Translations under genes and position numbers: made by a program
Part shown: one piece after another, positions 6,001 through 7,440 of the stretch
Numbering within the stretch: position 1 is the stretch's first letter
How the letters are laid out: every line of letters starts with the position of its first letter
The notes under the pieces: model-generated
What the model saw: only the letters and a program-made list of their open reading frames with translations
Database searches by the model: none
What the model was told of the DNA's origin: nothing
NCBI GenBank assembly: GCA_003978875.1
Contig: QNXQ01000218.1
Location: forward strand, 1-7,440
DNA length: 7,440 nucleotides
Direction of reading: 5' to 3'
Source of the DNA: Aquifex sp.
Lineage (GTDB): Bacteria > Aquificota > Aquificia > Aquificales > Aquificaceae

Positions 6001-6636
6001 TTATTTCACCTCCGCAAATCTTATGAGTTTTATTTTATCCACATTCTTTCCAAAGGAAATTCCGAATTCCGAAAACTCACTGACTTTAGAAAGATAGACA
6101 AACCCTTCTATAACCTTCATAGCGTAAAGCTCTTTGTTATCTTTCAAGTAATTATATATATCCTCTTCAAATATAGCGTTTCCCACATATCCTCTTTGGA
6201 GAGTAGAAACGTGGAAAACAACCTTGAAAGTTTTACCGTACTTTGCAAGTTGTTTTAAATCCGCATTTAGAGCCTCTTGCACCTCTTCATCGGGTAATTC
6301 TCCAAAGTAAGCCATATATAGAACATCGGGACTATACTTCTTGAGCAAGGGTATTAAATTTTTTCCTCCTTCTATGTACCAAGCTTCTTTACCTAGCATT
6401 CTCAGTCCCGTTACAAGAGCTCCGGCGAATACGGCACACAGTTGAGAATTTTCCATAAAGACTACTGCAATTTTATCGAAGTTATTCTTTCCGAGTAATT
6501 TTGCCGTTGCAAAGGCTACATCTAATCTCGGGTTTACGGTTTTTGGGTCTATAAACTTGTTTCCCTCTTTTGCATAAGTAAAGTTAACTGCAATAGGTAT
6601 TGATAAAGCCACCTTTATTAAATCCCTTCTATTCAT
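6001..6636 (-). CDS. Unrecognised protein with Tat-like signal peptide
   Basis: I do not recognise the family. From ATG 6636 the product is 211 residues. It opens with MNRRDLIK, a close match to the twin-arginine consensus (RRxFLK), then a hydrophobic stretch VALSIPIAVNF and a likely signal peptidase site after TYA at about residue 22. The mature part (about 190 residues) has alternating strands and helices, with FDKIAVVFMENSQLC, LVTGLRMLGKEAWYIEGG and SPDVLYMAYFGELPDEEV, resembling a small alpha/beta fold. No cofactor motif is visible. Two starts are possible. ATG 6651 would put the strong AGGAGG inside its own codons, while ATG 6636 has AGGAGG six bases upstream, so 6636 is chosen. It overlaps ilvH by 8 bp. 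Its stop lies just before the coiled-coil gene. Export and folding by Tat are inferred from the signal only. Confidence 0.78.
   Translation of the reverse strand: MNRRDLIKVALSIPIAVNFTYAKEGNKFIDPKTVNPRLDVAFATAKLLGKNNFDKIAVVFMENSQLCAVFAGALVTGLRMLGKEAWYIEGGKNLIPLLKKYSPDVLYMAYFGELPDEEVQEALNADLKQLAKYGKTFKVVFHVSTLQRGYVGNAIFEEDIYNYLKDNKELYAMKVIEGFVYLSKVSEFSEFGISFGKNVDKIKLIRFAEVK
6006..6013 (-). promoter_or_regulatory. Shine-Dalgarno GGAGGTGA supporting the ATA start at 5998
   Basis: On the minus strand GGAGGTGA ends seven bases before ATA 5998-5996. It lies in the last codons (Glu-Val-Lys) of the preceding gene, just before its TAA. No ATG, GTG or TTG in any frame follows at initiation distance. 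The site therefore either drives the rare ATA start or is chance coding sequence. Confidence 0.45.
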
Positions 6637-7216
6637 TGTTTTCCTCCTCATCCCTAAGATCCATCTCCCTCCTCATAGCTATTTTACCCGTTCTCGCCAT
6701 CTCTTTTATACCGAAAGGTTTAAGTAATTCTATCATTGCATTTATCTTATCTTCATCACCTGTAACTTCTATGGTATACGTATCGGGTGAAACGTCTACA
6801 ATTTTGCCTCTGAATATTTCCGTAATCCTGAGCACTTCATCCCTTGCCCGTGCAGAAGGTGTATAGACTTTTATAAGTGCTAGCTCTCTTTCTACATGGG
6901 GAACGTCCGTTAGGTCTGATACTTTTAACGTATCAATGAGTCTTCTTAGTTGCTTTACCACTTGTTCTATAACAATATCGTCCCCTATAACCTCTATGGT
7001 CATTCTGGAAATACCCTTTTCGTGGGTTTCACCTACGGATAATCCCTCTATGTTGTAACCTTTACCCGCTATTAAAGTCGCTATTCTCGCAAGAACTCCC
7101 ATTTCATTTCTTACTTTTACGGTTATTATGTGTTTTCTAACATTTCCCTTCCTTATTTGGCGTGTTTTAGAAGACTTTACAACTTCAAAATCTGTTTTTC
7201 CAACGGTATCTGCCAT
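6629..7216 (-). CDS. ilvH: Acetolactate synthase small (regulatory) subunit
   Basis: This is the regulatory subunit of acetohydroxyacid synthase, the first common enzyme of valine, leucine and isoleucine synthesis. It stimulates the catalytic subunit and carries valine feedback control. The protein has 195 residues. The ACT domain spans about 28-103: HIITVKVRNEMGVLARIATL (29-48), then GKGYNIEGLSVGETHEKGIS (50-69) and RMTIEVIGDD. The C-terminal small-subunit domain follows at about 110-187 with VERELALIKVYTP, GKIVDVSPDTYTIEVTGDE and MARTGKIAMRRE. An N-terminal extension of about 27 residues (basic, SSKTRQIRKGNVRK) and an acidic tail (DLRDEEENNE) frame the usual core of about 160. Start ATG 7216 has AGGAGGAGG just upstream. 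The large subunit gene is not in the window. ilvH is the first gene of the eight-gene minus-strand unit; those that follow have no evident link to amino-acid synthesis. Confidence 0.96.
   Translation of the reverse strand: MADTVGKTDFEVVKSSKTRQIRKGNVRKHIITVKVRNEMGVLARIATLIAGKGYNIEGLSVGETHEKGISRMTIEVIGDDIVIEQVVKQLRRLIDTLKVSDLTDVPHVERELALIKVYTPSARARDEVLRITEIFRGKIVDVSPDTYTIEVTGDEDKINAMIELLKPFGIKEMARTGKIAMRREMDLRDEEENNE
6643..6648 (-). promoter_or_regulatory. Shine-Dalgarno AGGAGG fixing the start at 6636
   Basis: AGGAGG on the minus strand, inside the Glu-Glu codons at the end of ilvH, sits six bases before ATG 6636. It favours this start over ATG 6651, which would itself contain the site. Confidence 0.6.
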
Positions 7217-7218
7217 AA

Positions 7219-7262
7219 CCTCCTCCTGGCAAAAATATAACCACTTTTATTTAACTTTAACT
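7219..7262 (-). promoter_or_regulatory. Probable ilvH-operon promoter and strong ribosome binding site
   Basis: On the minus strand TATATT (7239-7234) is a five-of-six match to a sigma-70 -10 box. The -35 region (AGTTAA at 7262-7257, 17-bp spacer) is poor. The predicted transcript would begin only about 15 bases before ATG 7216 and include AGGAGGAGG (7227-7219). No leader peptide, attenuator or T-box is seen. The promoter would serve the eight genes down to 2131. The -10 box is seen; its use is inferred. Confidence 0.35.
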
Positions 7263-7299
7263 GAATAAAAGAAGCTTTCAATAGCAGGAACAAAAATTT

Positions 7300-7370
7300 G
7301 GGTTGCTAACAGCTAACCAATTTCTTAACAATACTTGACAATTTTATTTGGAAATGTTAAGTTTTTATTC
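7300..7370 (+). mobile_element. Putative left end of an IS607-family element
   Basis: Between the ilvH promoter and the recombinase start lies a cluster of short related repeats: GCTAAC twice (7305-7310, 7312-7317), TTAACA (7325-7330) and TTGACA (7335-7340). CTTAACA (7324-7330) also has a perfect 7-bp inverted partner TGTTAAG (7355-7361). IS607-family ends lack terminal inverted repeats but carry short internal repeats that the serine transposase binds, and insertion is reported next to or between GG. The GGG at 7300-7302 just outside the cluster is a candidate junction. The exact boundary cannot be fixed without the other end or an empty site. Confidence 0.45.
7335..7363 (+). promoter_or_regulatory. 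Candidate promoter for the IS607 recombinase gene
   Basis: A perfect -35 hexamer TTGACA (7335-7340) is followed after 17 bp by TAAGTT (7358-7363), which keeps the three most conserved -10 positions (T, A and final T). The start of transcription would fall near 7370, at the GTG codon itself. With no Shine-Dalgarno upstream, this points to a leaderless message. The promoter overlaps the inverted repeats, so the recombinase may repress its own gene. Confidence 0.35.
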
Positions 7371-7440
7371 GTGAAAGCATACAAAGTAGGACGAGCGTCA
7401 AAAATGCTTGGAGTTCACCCAAATACATTAAGAAAATGGA
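7371..7440 (+). CDS. tnpA: IS607-family serine recombinase/transposase, N-terminal fragment (runs off right edge)
   Basis: Twenty-three codons are visible from GTG 7371. They read KVGRASKMLGVHPNTLRKW after a VKAY start. This is the MerR-like helix-turn-helix that begins IS607 TnpA proteins (consensus of the form SxxAxxLGVxxxTLRRW), which precedes the serine recombinase catalytic domain expected further right. A plain MerR regulator is the alternative, but those usually begin with I/YxIGExA and arginine-tyrosine-tyrosine after TLR, whereas xVGxASKMLGVHPNTLRKW is the IS607 form. The gene diverges from ilvH across a 154-bp gap. No upstream Shine-Dalgarno is seen. A TnpB-type gene may follow outside the window, as in many IS607 elements. 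Confidence 0.85.
   Translation, partial: MKAYKVGRASKMLGVHPNTLRKW

Noticed and set aside
6637..6651. Upstream ATG 6651 as start of the Tat-signal protein (MRRKTMNRRD)
   Set aside because: It would place the strong AGGAGG inside its own codons and has no comparable ribosome binding site, while ATG 6636 is ideally spaced.
6600..6866. Plus-strand open frame opposite ilvH
   Set aside because: The minus strand carries the conserved ACT/small-subunit protein; the plus frame is Ser/Leu-rich shadow sequence.
7250..7261. Tandem TTTAAC repeat near the ilvH promoter as part of the IS element or an operator
   Set aside because: Two copies of an AT-rich hexamer are easily expected by chance here, and they lie outside the candidate GGG junction.
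1..7440. CRISPR arrays, tRNA or rRNA genes, riboswitches
   Set aside because: No spaced direct repeats, cloverleaf sequence or conserved RNA motif was seen; nearly all bases are taken by protein-coding genes.

Overview
The window looks like chromosomal DNA from a thermophilic Gram-negative bacterium, most likely of the Aquifex group (Aquificota). The support is AT-rich DNA of moderate GC by eye, proteins very rich in Lys/Glu/Ile, extremely tight gene packing with 4-base ATGA/GTGA overlaps, and an operon that mixes an amino-acid biosynthesis gene with unrelated signalling genes. The lineage is an inference from style and cannot be proven here. Almost every base is coding; the only real intergenic gap is about 154 bp near the right end.

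Left part, plus strand (1-2150): a three-gene operon runs in from beyond the left edge. It holds a long-form dihydropteroate synthase (folP, 5' end cut off), the membrane diadenylate cyclase CdaA that makes c-di-AMP, and a short single-domain YbbR/CdaR-type partner. Each gene overlaps the next by 11 bp.

Middle and right part, minus strand (7216 down to 2131): one tightly packed eight-gene transcription unit meets the first operon tail to tail with a 20-bp overlap of coding sequence. Its order is ilvH (acetolactate synthase regulatory subunit), an unrecognised protein with a Tat-like signal peptide, a two-TM HAMP-like coiled-coil membrane protein that seems to use a non-AUG start, a Roadblock/LC7 (MglB-like) protein, a DUF4388 (PATAN) protein with a winged-helix-like tail, a Ras-like GTPase of the COG2229 type, a GspL-like protein (PilM-type actin-like domain, TM helix, periplasmic PilN/GspL domain) and a small GspM-like inner-membrane protein.

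The most interesting part is 2131-5998. The order TM/HAMP transducer - Roadblock - wHTH-bearing protein - GTPase matches the cvnA-B-C-D layout of actinobacterial conservons, but the first protein has no histidine kinase and DUF4388 takes the place of DUF742. The cassette continues without a break into a GspL/GspM pair, the inner-membrane assembly platform of type II secretion or type IV pili. The working idea is a GTPase switch, set by a membrane transducer and a Roadblock partner, that acts on a secretion/pilus platform.

Right edge (about 7300-7440): the left end of an IS607-family element. The first 23 codons of its MerR-like/serine recombinase gene are visible, preceded by a cluster of short TAAC-type repeats and a probable leaderless promoter.
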